Positions 24,766 through 33,259 are shown, counted from the stretch's first letter. The stretch is DNA of 64,000 nt from Nocardia jinanensis (GCF_014645735.1 NZ_BMMH01000012.1:62001-126000), one strand, 5' to 3'. Program-made: numbers and translations. The notes: generated from the sequence alone by a model not told the origin.

Positions 24766-25188
24766 TCAGTCGGCGGTGTTCGCGGCGGGATCCGGTGCGG
24801 AGAACCCGGTGATCCGCTCGGGTGTCACGCGGACGATGAACCGCAGGAGATCCGCGGGTTCGGCGGGCGGGTCCTGACCGAGGTACTTCCGGGAAAGCCG
24901 CAGCGGCAGCGCCTTGTCCGGGTCCTCGATCAGTTCGGCGGTGCCCTGGATATCCACGGAATGATAGGGGTTCGCGGAATCGAATACGGTGAGCCCGATC
25001 CGTGGGTCCCGGGCCAGGTTCCGGACCTTGCGGCGGTTGGTCGTCGAGGAGAACACGATCGAGTCGCCCTCCCGGTCCATCCAGACCACCGAGGTCTGCG
25101 GCCGGCCGTCCGGTTCGACAGTCGCCACCGTGGCGAAGTTCTTCCCGTCCAGCAGGCGGCGCGCTTCGTCGTTCAATTCGATCGTCAT
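24766..25188 (-). CDS. PPOX-class, probably F420-dependent oxidoreductase
   Basis: A 140-residue split-barrel protein of the TIGR03618 type. MTIELNDEARRLLDGKNFAT is the usual beginning; VATVEPDGRPQTSVVWMDRE, SSTTNRRKVRNLARDPRIGL and the C-terminal ERITGF match the group. It probably uses F420 on an unidentified substrate. ATG 25188 follows AAAGGA at good spacing. Directly downstream of a MFS exporter gene read in the same direction, 70 bases away. Confidence 0.88.
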   Translation of the reverse strand: MTIELNDEARRLLDGKNFATVATVEPDGRPQTSVVWMDREGDSIVFSSTTNRRKVRNLARDPRIGLTVFDSANPYHSVDIQGTAELIEDPDKALPLRLSRKYLGQDPPAEPADLLRFIVRVTPERITGFSAPDPAANTAD

Positions 25189-25258
25189 GACAATTCCTTT
25201 GCTGGTTTCCGATGGATACGCGGACGAGCGGGGGTGGTCCGGTGAGAGCCGGCCGGGG

Positions 25259-26695
25259 TCAGGCGGCCGGAGCGGCCGCGATATGCGCGCGAGCCGGGAG
25301 AGCGGCCGCGGCCACAGGTCGCAGCACTGTGGCCGCCACACCCAGCGCGGCCACCAGCAGTCCGGCCGCGATGGCGAAGGCCACCCGGTAACCGCCGGTC
25401 AGCGCGTCGGCAACGGGCGCCCCGGAGTTCAGCAGAGCACCGCTGCGGGACGCGGCGAGAGTGGTCAGGACGGCGACGCCGAGCGCCATCCCGATCTGCT
25501 GGGTGGTGTTGAACAACCCGGAGACCAGTCCGGCATCGTCGGCCGCGGCGCCGGACATACCCAGTGCGGTGAGCGCGGGAAGTACCAGCCCGAATCCGGC
25601 GAGCAGCGCCGTCACCGGCAGCAGGTCCGGCAGGTAGGACGCGTCGACCGGCAACCAGGCGAGCCGGACCATGGCGGCCAGCAGCAACAACAACCCCGCG
25701 ATCAACACGGCGCGTTCGCCGAATCGGATGATGAGCCGAGCCGAGCCGAACAGCGAAACCCCGCCGATCGCGACGGCCGCGGGCAGCATGGCCAGGCCGG
25801 TTTCCAGCGCCCCGTATCCGAGCACACGCTGCAGATAGAGCGCGAGCAGGACCTGGAACGCGAACATCGCCGAAACGGTCAGCATCTGCACCAGATTGGC
25901 CCCGGAGACATTGCGCGAACGGAAGATCCGCAGGGGGAGCAGCGGATCACCGATCCGGGACTGCCGAAGCACGAACACCGCCAGCAGCGCGAGGGATACG
26001 GCTCCGAAACCGAGGGTATGGCCCGAGGTCCAACCGTGGTTCTCGATCTCGACCACCGTGTAGATACCGAGCATCAGTCCGGCGGTGACCAGCGCGGCGC
26101 CGGGGAGATCGGGTCGGCGGGCGGTACCGGTCGCGTGATCCGCCGGCAGGACCGCGATCGCCAGAGCCACCGTGGCCAGGCCGATCGGCACATTGATCAG
26201 GAAGATCCAGTGCCAGCCGAAAGCGTCGGTCAACACCCCGCCCAGCACCTGCCCGATCGCGGCACCGGCGGCACCGGTGAAACCGAAGACCCCGATCGCG
26301 GCCTTGCGCTGCCGGTTCTCGGTGAACAGTGTCACCAGGATGCCGAGCGCGACAGCGGAGGCGAAGGCGCTACCCACGCCCTGGAGAAAGCGGGCGGCGA
26401 TCAGCTTCGCGGGAGTGGTGGCCGCACCCGCCATCAGCGACGCGGCCGTGAACACCGTGTTCCCGATGAGGAAGATCGTCTTGCGGCCGACGAGATCACC
26501 GAGGCGCCCGCCCAGCAGCAGCAGTCCGCCGAAGGCGATCAGGTAGGCGTTGACCGTCCAGCTCAACCCCGCGGCGGTGAACCCCAGGTCACGCTGGATC
26601 TCCGGAAGTGCCACGGTCACGATGCTGCCGTCGAGGACGGTCATCAGCGTGGCGGCCGACAGAACGGCCAGGGCGAGACGTGCGGGAAAGCTCAT
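25259..26695 (-). CDS. MFS drug exporter, DHA2 type
   Basis: A 478-residue exporter with about 14 hydrophobic segments. LDGSIVTVALPEIQRDL at segment 1 is the classical DHA2 motif, GRLGDLVGRKTIFL is motif A, and GFTGAAGAAIGQVLGGVLTD corresponds to motif C. It is the second gene after a MarR regulator (26769) and carries an operator-like dyad in its leader. The leader also folds the ribosome-binding site into a perfect hairpin (separate entry), which suggests expression control at translation. Substrate unknown. Confidence 0.92.
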   Translation of the reverse strand: MSFPARLALAVLSAATLMTVLDGSIVTVALPEIQRDLGFTAAGLSWTVNAYLIAFGGLLLLGGRLGDLVGRKTIFLIGNTVFTAASLMAGAATTPAKLIAARFLQGVGSAFASAVALGILVTLFTENRQRKAAIGVFGFTGAAGAAIGQVLGGVLTDAFGWHWIFLINVPIGLATVALAIAVLPADHATGTARRPDLPGAALVTAGLMLGIYTVVEIENHGWTSGHTLGFGAVSLALLAVFVLRQSRIGDPLLPLRIFRSRNVSGANLVQMLTVSAMFAFQVLLALYLQRVLGYGALETGLAMLPAAVAIGGVSLFGSARLIIRFGERAVLIAGLLLLLAAMVRLAWLPVDASYLPDLLPVTALLAGFGLVLPALTALGMSGAAADDAGLVSGLFNTTQQIGMALGVAVLTTLAASRSGALLNSGAPVADALTGGYRVAFAIAAGLLVAALGVAATVLRPVAAAALPARAHIAAAPAA

Positions 26696-26700
26696 GGTGT

Positions 26701-26726
26701 TCTCCTGTCCGGAACCCGACAGGAGA
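26701..26726 (-). promoter_or_regulatory. Leader hairpin that buries the ribosome-binding site of the MFS gene
   Basis: Perfect 9-bp inverted repeat TCTCCTGTC / GACAGGAGA with an 8-base loop. In the leftward mRNA the 3' arm is GACAGGAGA, five bases before the ATG at 26695, so the AGGAGA ribosome-binding site is paired with UCUCCU. Confidence 0.65.
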
Positions 26727-26732
26727 GACTGT

Positions 26733-26762
26733 AATAGATAGTTTCGTTGCAGACAATCTATT
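26733..26762. promoter_or_regulatory. Probable MarR operator before the MFS gene
   Basis: Dyad AATAGAT (26733-26739) and ATCTATT (26756-26762). The central sequence AGTTTCGTTGCAGA is nearly repeated in front of marR itself at 27259-27282, which argues for one regulator binding both. Confidence 0.6.
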
Positions 26763-26768
26763 GTAGAG

Positions 26769-27257
26769 CTATTGGCGCGCGCGGCGCGCGGCCGACGGCG
26801 CCTCCACCGTCTCGGCGAGATGCCCCTCGGTGAGGTTCCGCAGCGCACGTACCAGGGCCGCCCGCTCGGTCGCCGGTAGCGATTCGAGTGCCGCGCTGTG
26901 CACGCCGTCGACGATCCGCTGACTCCGTTCGGCGACCTCGCTCCCCGCCTCGGTGACGGCGATGATCCGGGCACGGCGGTCGGCAGTGGAGGGTCGACGC
27001 TCGGCCAGCCCGGCCTTCTCCAGCGCGTCGACAGTGACCACCATCGTGGTCTTGTCCATATCGCCGATTGCCGCGAGTTGGGCCTGGGTGCGCTCCCCCT
27101 CCAGCGCGTGGACGAGTACGCAGTGCATACGGGCGGTCAGCCCGATCTCCGACAGCGCCGCCGCCATCCGGGTGCGCAGGGCGTGGCTGGTGCGGTCGAG
27201 CAGGAACGACAGATCCGGTTCGGCGCGGACAGGAGCCATGGCAGTCATGAATCCCAT
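26769..27257 (-). CDS. MarR-family transcriptional regulator
   Basis: A 162-residue winged-helix regulator. The HTH lies in RTQAQLAAIGDMDKTTMVVT and the wing in LAERRPSTADRRARIIAVTE (residues about 75-115). It precedes the MFS exporter gene in the same orientation, and both leaders carry the same AGTTYCGTTGCAGA-centred dyad, so it likely represses both until a drug-like ligand binds. The start may be ATG 27257 or the nearby ATG 27248 (MTAMAPV). Confidence 0.9.
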   Translation of the reverse strand: MGFMTAMAPVRAEPDLSFLLDRTSHALRTRMAAALSEIGLTARMHCVLVHALEGERTQAQLAAIGDMDKTTMVVTVDALEKAGLAERRPSTADRRARIIAVTEAGSEVAERSQRIVDGVHSAALESLPATERAALVRALRNLTEGHLAETVEAPSAARRARQ

Positions 27258-27258
27258 G

Positions 27259-27282
27259 ATAGTTCCGTTGCAGATCTTCTAT
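27259..27282. promoter_or_regulatory. Probable MarR operator before marR
   Basis: ATAG ... CTAT ends enclosing TTCCGTTGCAGATCTT, matching the dyad in front of the MFS gene. It begins two bases upstream of the ATG at 27257, so a bound repressor would cover the start region. Confidence 0.55.
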
Positions 27283-27651
27283 GGCGAACCCGGCCCGCCT
27301 CCGGCCGAGCCGCAGGGCCCACCGCGAGCGCGCGCGTGGAGTGGCTCAGGTGGTGTCCACGGTCAGCGGGTCCGTCTCCGTTCTCCGTCTACGTCGCGCG
27401 CCGCTTCGGCCGCCGACCGGCCCGCGCGCATCACCGCGGCCGCCCGGCGCACCGGACGCCGCCCCGGTCGGGCAGCTCGGCACGTTCCGGACACACGCGG
27501 ACTCCGGATACCGCCGACCCTCTAGGATTGCCGTACAACTCGAAGCGTTAACCGTTCTCTCTGGACGCGCGCCGCCGGATTCGTGGTGCGCCGACGAGTG
27601 CGCCCGCCCGCGCGGCGGCCGCGCACGAAACTTCGACCCGAGGCGGCGCTG

Positions 27652-29058
27652 ATGACAGACGTCGACTATTGCGTAATAGGTGGGGGATTTGCCGGACTGA
27701 CCGCGGCCCTGCGCCTGAAACAGGCGGGTCGCACCGTGGCGCTGCTGGAAGCCCGCGACAGGCTCGGCGGGCGCACGTTCACCGAAACCCGCGCCGACGG
27801 GTCCTGGATCGACCGAGGCGGAGCCTGGATCGGACCCGGCCAGGAGCGGATTCGCGCCCTGATGCAGGACTACGGGGTGCCGAGCTACAAGCAGTACACC
27901 GACGGTGAGGCGATGATGCTCGTCGAGGGCAAACAGTATCGCTATACCGGCACAATTCCGTGGTCGATGAGCCCGTGGGTGGCGATGAACCTCGGTGCCG
28001 CCCTGCTCGATCTCGGTCACCTGTGCAAATCGATTCCGCTCGACGCACCGTGGACGGCCGAGCAAGCCGACCGCTGGGATCGCATCACCCTGGCACACTG
28101 GCTGAACACTCACGTCGTGTCCAAAGCCGCGCACGAACTGCTCGAAACCGCCATCGCCGGTGCCTACACCTCCGCCGCGTCGGAAGTGTCGCTGCTCTTC
28201 GCGCTGTACCAGATGGCGTCCGGCGGCGGGCCCGGGTTCGTCCTGGGTATCGAGGACGGCGCCCAGGATTCCCGGCCGGTGGGCGGTATGGGTGCCATCT
28301 ATCGCCCGATGGCCGCCGAACTCGGCGATGCGGTCCATCTCGCGCGGCCCGTGAAGCGCATCCAGCAAGATGCCGACGGGGTCACCGTCTTCTCCGGCAA
28401 GACCACCGTGCGCGCCCGCCGCGTGATCGTCGCGGTGCCCCTGGCCATCGCGAGCCAGATCCGTTACGAACCGCTACTGCCGGTCGACCGATCCTTCCTG
28501 CACCAGCGGATGCCCAGCGGCGCCATCATCAAGATCTCCTTCATATACGACGAACCCTTCTGGCGCGACGACGGTTTGTCGGGCCAGTCGGCGGCCCCGG
28601 GCTCACCGGCCACCATCACCATCGACGCCTGCACCGACACCGGCCGACCGGGCGTTCTGTGCGTCATCGTGGAAGGTCCCATCGCACGGCGGATCGGACA
28701 GCTCGACCCCGCCGAACGGCGGCGAACGATTCTCGATGCCCTGGCCGACCGATTCGGCGACAAGGCCCGCACCCCGGCCGACTGCATCGAACAGGACTGG
28801 AGCGCCGAGCGCTATTCCGGTGGCGGAATGCTCAGCCACGCACCGACGGGCGTTCTCACCCAGTTCGGCCACACCCTGCGGACGCCGTGCGGCCGGATCC
28901 ATTGGGCCGGCACCGAGAGTTCCGCGGTGATGTGCGGGTGGGTGGACGGCGCGGTGCGTTCGGGTGAGCGCGCGGCCGACGAAGTACTGGAACAAGACAT
29001 GGTGACCGCTTCCGGAAGTCCCGCGAACGACAGGGGGGCGCACCGAGGGAACCCGTGA
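27652..29058 (+). CDS. Flavin monoamine oxidase family protein
   Basis: A 468-residue FAD-dependent amine oxidase. The N-terminal dinucleotide motif is VIGGGFAGLTAAL (8-20), followed by EARDRLGGRT and the GAWIG substrate-domain marker. The C-terminal FAD-binding segment is RIHWAGTESSAVMCGWVDGA. The cysteine in VMCGW is at the place where covalent flavin attachment occurs near the C-terminus in some MAO relatives; attachment here is not shown. The ATG after GAGGCGGCGCTG was chosen. The 3' end overlaps sequence upstream of the arsR gene; the arsR promoter lies just downstream. Confidence 0.92.
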   Translation: MTDVDYCVIGGGFAGLTAALRLKQAGRTVALLEARDRLGGRTFTETRADGSWIDRGGAWIGPGQERIRALMQDYGVPSYKQYTDGEAMMLVEGKQYRYTGTIPWSMSPWVAMNLGAALLDLGHLCKSIPLDAPWTAEQADRWDRITLAHWLNTHVVSKAAHELLETAIAGAYTSAASEVSLLFALYQMASGGGPGFVLGIEDGAQDSRPVGGMGAIYRPMAAELGDAVHLARPVKRIQQDADGVTVFSGKTTVRARRVIVAVPLAIASQIRYEPLLPVDRSFLHQRMPSGAIIKISFIYDEPFWRDDGLSGQSAAPGSPATITIDACTDTGRPGVLCVIVEGPIARRIGQLDPAERRRTILDALADRFGDKARTPADCIEQDWSAERYSGGGMLSHAPTGVLTQFGHTLRTPCGRIHWAGTESSAVMCGWVDGAVRSGERAADEVLEQDMVTASGSPANDRGAHRGNP

Positions 29059-29113
29059 CCACGGCGACCGAACGTATCGGGCGAGCGATCACCGCGGGCG
29101 GCCCGGACGTGAC

Positions 29114-29138
29114 AGGCAAGTCCCCACTTGCCTATAGT
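29114..29138 (+). promoter_or_regulatory. arsR promoter with overlapping operator, leaderless start
   Basis: A perfect palindrome AGGCAAGT-CCCC-ACTTGCCT (29114-29133) leads directly into a -10 hexamer TATAGT (29133-29138). The GTG start follows six bases later, the spacing of leaderless transcripts in actinobacteria. A regulator on the palindrome would block the promoter. Confidence 0.65.
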
Positions 29139-29144
29139 GGCGGC

Positions 29145-29432
29145 GTGAGCGAAGGTACCGACCCGGGCGAGGTGTTCAGAGCACTGGCCGACCCCACCCG
29201 CCGCGTGATCCTCGACGAACTCGCCGAACGCGACGGGCAGACATTGTTCGAACTCTGCGGCCGGTTGACGATGCGCCACCAGCTCTCGTCCACCCGGCAG
29301 GCCATATCCCAGCATCTCGACGTACTCTCCGGCGCCGGCCTGGTACGGACGAGCCGGGAGGGCCGGTACAAGTTCCACTACCTGAACCGAGAACCGTTGC
29401 GGAATCTCACCGACCGCTGGCTGAAGGAGTAG
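29145..29432 (+). CDS. ArsR-family transcriptional regulator
   Basis: A 95-residue winged-helix protein. It begins with the family strand EVFRALADPTRRVILDELAE; the recognition helix lies in SSTRQAISQHLDVLSGAGLV, followed by the wing TSREGRYKFHYLNREPL. No CxC metal-binding motif is present, so it is of the non-metal (SdpR/autorepressor) type often paired with VOC or SRPBCC genes. GTG 29145 was chosen because promoter and operator occupy the sequence upstream; a longer frame from 29055 would read through them. The VOC gene follows three bases later. Confidence 0.85.
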   Translation: MSEGTDPGEVFRALADPTRRVILDELAERDGQTLFELCGRLTMRHQLSSTRQAISQHLDVLSGAGLVRTSREGRYKFHYLNREPLRNLTDRWLKE

Positions 29433-29435
29433 CAG

Positions 29436-29825
29436 ATGCGGATAAACGTCACCAGCGTCTGGGTCGACGACCAGGCCAAGGCCCTGACCTTCTATACCGA
29501 CACGCTCGGCTTCGTGAAGAAGATCGACGTCCCCGCCGGTGAGTACCGCTGGCTGACCGTCGTCTCCCCACAGGCACCCGACGGGGTCGAGCTACTTCTG
29601 GAACCCGACGCGCACCCGGCTGCCAAAACCTTCAAGAACGCGCTGGTGGAGGACGGTATCCCGTTCACCTCCTTCGCCGTCGACGATGTGCACGCCGAGT
29701 ACGAACGGCTGCGGGGGCTGGGCGTGCTCTTCACCCAACCGCCGGTCGACCACGGCCCTGTCACCACCGCAGTCCTCGACGACACCTGCGGCAACCTCAT
29801 CCAGATCGCGGAGCACAAAGCCTGA
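29436..29825 (+). CDS. VOC-superfamily (glyoxalase/bleomycin-resistance-like) protein
   Basis: A 129-residue protein made of two beta-alpha-beta-beta-beta units: NVTSVWVDDQAKALTFYTDT LGF at the start and IPFTSFAVDDVHAEYERLRG, then DDTCGNLIQIAEH at the end, where the metal ligand glutamate usually lies. Function within the superfamily (lyase, dioxygenase, drug binding) cannot be told. It is co-transcribed with the ArsR regulator, three bases apart, so it is the likely regulated target. Confidence 0.88.
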   Translation: MRINVTSVWVDDQAKALTFYTDTLGFVKKIDVPAGEYRWLTVVSPQAPDGVELLLEPDAHPAAKTFKNALVEDGIPFTSFAVDDVHAEYERLRGLGVLFTQPPVDHGPVTTAVLDDTCGNLIQIAEHKA

Positions 29826-29897
29826 CCCCGCACGACCCGGCACCGGTGATCGCCGAATACGATCCGGTGCCGGGCGATCCGGCGGGGAAGGCGCCGC

Positions 29898-30704
29898 TCA
29901 GAACCGATCCTTGTGTTCGCGGACCCAGTCGGCGAAAGTCCGGGCGGGCCGGCCCAGGATCCGGTCGACAGTGCCGTCCGGAATCCGCGCCTCCGGCGGC
30001 GGGTCGGCATGCCAGCCCACCACATACTCGGCATCGGACAGCGAGACCCCTTCGCGCAGGAACCTTTCGATCGCCCGCTCGCGGCCGATCTGCTCGAAGG
30101 CGATCTCACGACCGAGCGCCCCGGCGAGCAGCGCCACCCGCGCTCCGGTGGTCAGCGCCTCGGGACCGTTCAGGTTGTACGCACGACCCGAATGCCCCTC
30201 CTCCGTATGCGCGATCGCGGCCACGGCGCCCAGGTCCCCCTCGTGAACCACGGCACTGGGGATATCGAACGGCTCCCGCACTACGCCCTCGTCGCGAATG
30301 GATTCGGCCCAGGTGAGCGCATTGGACATGAATTCCTGCGGTTCGAGCCGCGTCCAGGCCACCCCGGATTCCTCGACCGCCTGCTCGGCCGGGCCGACAT
30401 ACCCGCCCCAGAGGACAGTGATCCGCTCTACCCCCGCGGCGACCGCGCGCCGGACCAGTTCGGGACCGGTATCGGCCACACCGGCCGTCACGGTGATGTG
30501 GAGTCCGGTGACACCGTCGAACGCGGCATCCAGCGACCCCGGCTCCGTATGGGTTCCGCCGGCCAGCTCCGTCCCGGCAGGCAGCAGATCCGCGGCCCGT
30601 CCCGGGTCCCGGGTCAGCGCCCGCACCCGGCTGCCCCTGCGGAGCAGTTCGGCCACCACATGCCTACCGGTGTTTCCTGTTGCGCCCGTTACCAAAATCG
30701 TCAC
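29898..30704 (-). CDS. NmrA-like NAD(P)-binding reductase
   Basis: A 268-residue atypical short-chain dehydrogenase of the NmrA/QorB type. The nucleotide motif GATGNTG is at residues 7-13 with LTRDPGRAADL following; LWGGYVGPAEQAVEESG and EPQEFMSNALTWAESI mark the substrate half. The catalytic YxxxK of classical SDRs is not evident, as expected. GTG start follows GGGAGTCATC. A MerR-type promoter with a 19-bp spacer lies just upstream, so induction by a redox or electrophile signal is plausible. Confidence 0.88.
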   Translation of the reverse strand: MTILVTGATGNTGRHVVAELLRRGSRVRALTRDPGRAADLLPAGTELAGGTHTEPGSLDAAFDGVTGLHITVTAGVADTGPELVRRAVAAGVERITVLWGGYVGPAEQAVEESGVAWTRLEPQEFMSNALTWAESIRDEGVVREPFDIPSAVVHEGDLGAVAAIAHTEEGHSGRAYNLNGPEALTTGARVALLAGALGREIAFEQIGRERAIERFLREGVSLSDAEYVVGWHADPPPEARIPDGTVDRILGRPARTFADWVREHKDRF

Positions 30705-30725
30705 GATGACTCCCTTCCGCGGGCG

Positions 30726-30756
30726 ACGTTAGGACCTCAACAAATGTTCAGGTCAA
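30726..30756 (-). promoter_or_regulatory. MerR-type promoter with 19-bp spacer
   Basis: On the minus strand TTGACC (30756-30751) and TAACGT (30731-30726) are separated by exactly 19 bases. The spacer region holds a dyad, ACCT ... AGGT, of the CCTCAA-N6-TTGAGG class. The long spacer plus dyad is the hallmark of promoters activated by MerR-family proteins; no merR gene adjoins it. Confidence 0.55.
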
Positions 30757-30870
30757 ATCGGGAATGCGAGCCCCCGGCCAGCGCCATCCGGCTACCGGTG
30801 AGCGAGCGCCGCGCCGACCTCCCCCTCCGAGCCGTCGGCGGAGATCGCACGGGTCTGCCAGGATTGCCGC

Positions 30871-32133
30871 ATGAGAACCACGGCTCACCCCGGCACGATC
30901 CCCGCCGGGACTCTGGTTCTGCTGACCGCTCTCTATTTCGCGCAAGGCCTGCCGTACGGCTTCTTCACCCAGGCACTGCCCGTCGTGCTCCGCGAATCCG
31001 GTTTCTCGCTGATCGAGATCAGCGCCACCGGTGTCCTGTTCGCGCCGTGGGCGCTGAAATTCCTGTGGGCGCCCTACGTCGACCACTACGGCACCCGGCG
31101 GCAGTGGTTGCTCTGCCTGCAACTCGCCGCTTCGGCCGTGACACTCGGGCTCGCCTGTCTGGACCTGTCGTCCTCGCTGCGCTGGCTGCTGGTGGGCATC
31201 GCCGTCGTCAACGCCGTCTCCGCGACCCAGGATATCGCCACCGACGGTCTCGCCGTCCAGCTACTCGGACCTCGGCAACGGGGGCTCGGCAACGGTATCC
31301 AGGTCGGCGCCTACCGGATCGGCATGATCGTGGGCGGCGGCGCACTGCTGTGGCTGTTCGCGCTCGCCGGGTGGCGAAGCCTGTTCCTGGCGATGTCGAT
31401 CCTCCTGCTGGCCACCGCGATCCCGGTGTGGTGGTCACCGCGCACCCCGATCCGCAGCACGCCGACCGAAGCGTCACCGAATCCCGGCCGGTTGCTGCTG
31501 GGCTGGTGGCAGCGGTTACGCCGGCCCGGAATGCTCGCCTTCATCCTCCTCATCGGCGGCTTCAAGTTCGGCGACTCCATGGGATCGGCGATGGTCGGCC
31601 CGTTCATGTCCGATACCGGACTCACGCTGACCCAGATAGCCCTGGTCAAGGGTGTTCTATCCTCCGCCGGGGCGCTCGCGGGCGCGGCACTGGGCGGCTG
31701 GCTGTGCTACCGGCACGGCCGCCGCCGCGCCCTGCTGATCGGCGGTGTCACCCAGACCGCGAGCCTGGCCCTCTACCTGTTCTGCGCGCTCGGGATCGGC
31801 GGATTCGAGTTGATCGTCACCGCGAGCCTGGCCGAACACATCCTCGGCGGCGCCGCGACGGTGGCTGTGTTCACCCTCATGATGGACGCCTCCGACCCCG
31901 ACCACGCCGGAAGCGATTACACCCTGCTGGCCTGCGCGGTGGTGACGGTGCAGGGTATCGCGGGATTCGCCGCGGGGACGGTGGGCGAACTGCTCGGCTA
32001 CCCGGCACTTTTCGGAACGAGCCTGGTGCTGTCGGGAATCGGTTGCGCGGCACTACTCATCGCGACGGATCGGGGAGCCGGGCCGGCCGGAGTCCACGCG
32101 GTGTGGGCGGCACCTACCCCGGCTACCCGCTGA
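30871..32133 (+). CDS. MFS transporter (AmpG/RhtX-like)
   Basis: A 420-residue, 12-segment transporter. ALYFAQGLPYGFFTQALPVV at the first segments and ATQDIATDGLAVQLL in the middle resemble the AmpG (muropeptide) and RhtX/FptX (siderophore) branches of the superfamily. The conserved aspartates of that ATQDIATDG motif are intact. Which substrate it carries cannot be told; no siderophore or wall-recycling gene adjoins it. ATG 30871 (MRTTAHPGTIPAG) gives a short cytoplasmic start. Confidence 0.85.
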   Translation: MRTTAHPGTIPAGTLVLLTALYFAQGLPYGFFTQALPVVLRESGFSLIEISATGVLFAPWALKFLWAPYVDHYGTRRQWLLCLQLAASAVTLGLACLDLSSSLRWLLVGIAVVNAVSATQDIATDGLAVQLLGPRQRGLGNGIQVGAYRIGMIVGGGALLWLFALAGWRSLFLAMSILLLATAIPVWWSPRTPIRSTPTEASPNPGRLLLGWWQRLRRPGMLAFILLIGGFKFGDSMGSAMVGPFMSDTGLTLTQIALVKGVLSSAGALAGAALGGWLCYRHGRRRALLIGGVTQTASLALYLFCALGIGGFELIVTASLAEHILGGAATVAVFTLMMDASDPDHAGSDYTLLACAVVTVQGIAGFAAGTVGELLGYPALFGTSLVLSGIGCAALLIATDRGAGPAGVHAVWAAPTPATR

Positions 32134-32348
32134 AGCGCGACGCGCCCCGGGCCTACCCGCACACGCTGGTCCCGGGCGCGTGCCCGGCGACCGGAAACGA
32201 ACGGGACGGCCGATAACCGGTGAGCCGGCGGCCGGGCGGCTGGGTGGTGCGTTATCGTCTGCTCCCTGATGGACCTGCCGACCGGCCCGGAGCGCGGCCC
32301 GCCCCGGCGTTCGGTACCGACCCGAAGTGCGGCACCAGGGAGGGAAGC

Positions 32349-32930
32349 ATGGACATTACCGACCTGATCCTCGACGACCACCACGAGCAGCGGCGATTGT
32401 TCGCGATCCTGGAGCAGATCGACCGCGGGGATACCGCCGCGCTGTCCGCGATCTGGGGCAGACTGGCCGCCTTCCTCGAACTGCACGCGCAAGCGGAGGA
32501 GGAGATCTTCTACCCAGCGCTGCTACAGGTCGGTATCGCGGCCCGGCGCGCGGCCGGGGTGGAGGAAGAGACCCTCGACGCTGTCCACGACCACAACGAG
32601 ATCAGGGATGCTGTCGCGGAAGTGGCGCGGCACCGAGTCGGCTCCGAGGACTGGTACACGGCCGTCGCGGCAGCCAACACGGCCAACAGCGACCATATGG
32701 CCGAGGAAGAACGCGAGGGCCTCACCGACTTCCGCCGCCTGGCGAAGCTGCCACGCCGTCATCAGTTGGCCGTCACCTTCGCCGCGTACGAGGCAATCAA
32801 CTACGCCGGTGTCCGACCGGTCGACAAGGATCCCGCCGGTTACGTCCGCGCAGCCGAGGAAAAATCGCGGACCGCTGCGAGTGGATCGCTGAGTGTCGGC
32901 ACCCTGAAGCAGAATCGAGCCTCCACCTAA
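32349..32930 (+). CDS. Hemerythrin-domain (HHE) protein
   Basis: A 193-residue four-helix protein. Iron-ligand residues are visible as LDDHHEQRR, LELHAQAEEEIFYPALL, HDHNEIRD and SDHMAEEE, in the order expected for an HHE cation-binding domain; a C-terminal extension of about 50 residues follows (PVDKDPAGYVRAAEEKS). Such proteins sense or handle oxygen, nitric oxide or iron. ATG 32349 after AGGGAG was chosen; an upstream GTG at 32220 would add 43 residues of non-coding look. It is the last intact gene before a decayed region. Confidence 0.9.
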   Translation: MDITDLILDDHHEQRRLFAILEQIDRGDTAALSAIWGRLAAFLELHAQAEEEIFYPALLQVGIAARRAAGVEEETLDAVHDHNEIRDAVAEVARHRVGSEDWYTAVAAANTANSDHMAEEEREGLTDFRRLAKLPRRHQLAVTFAAYEAINYAGVRPVDKDPAGYVRAAEEKSRTAASGSLSVGTLKQNRAST

Positions 32931-33039
32931 AAGAAGACCGCCCGGCCTCCCTGGAGTTCGCCCGCATCCGGCGGCCTATCCCGAAACTCGTGTTCTCGCG
33001 CACGCTGAATTCGGTGGCAGGCAACACGCGCCCGGGGCT

Positions 33040-33189
33040 ATCGACGACCTCGCCACCGAGGTCGACAGGCTGCGCCGACGGCCGGGTGCCGGGGTGGTAT
33101 CCCTCGGCCGACCTCTGGATCTGCGCCTGACCGAGTCCCGAATTCTCGGCACCCGCGTCGTCTACCTTCGCTACCAGCGCACGCGCTGA
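33040..33189 (+). pseudogene. Remnant resembling the C-terminal part of a DHFR/RibD-like reductase
   Basis: A 49-codon in-frame run without start codon: IDDLATEVDRLRRRPGAGVV, then SLGRPLDLRLTESRI and GTRVVYLRYQRTR before TGA. The pattern LAxEVxRLRxxPGGxxV is typical of the middle of dihydrofolate-reductase-family proteins and LxLTESRxxGTxVVYLRY of their end; the 40-50 residues that should separate them are missing. This is from memory of the family, so moderate to low certainty. Confidence 0.4.
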
Positions 33190-33195
33190 GCAGGT

Positions 33196-33245
33196 TATAC
33201 CGCCGATACGAACGTGGTGTCGGAGCTGTGCGAACCCGCCCCGGA
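33196..33245 (+). pseudogene. Possible N-terminal scrap of a VapC-type PIN toxin
   Basis: YTADTNVVSELCEPAPDARG matches the start of PIN toxins (xxLDTNVVSELxxPxPD), including the first catalytic aspartate. It begins seven bases after the stop of the preceding remnant and loses similarity after about 17 codons. Too short to be certain. Confidence 0.3.
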
Positions 33246-33259
33246 CGCCCGAGGCTCGC

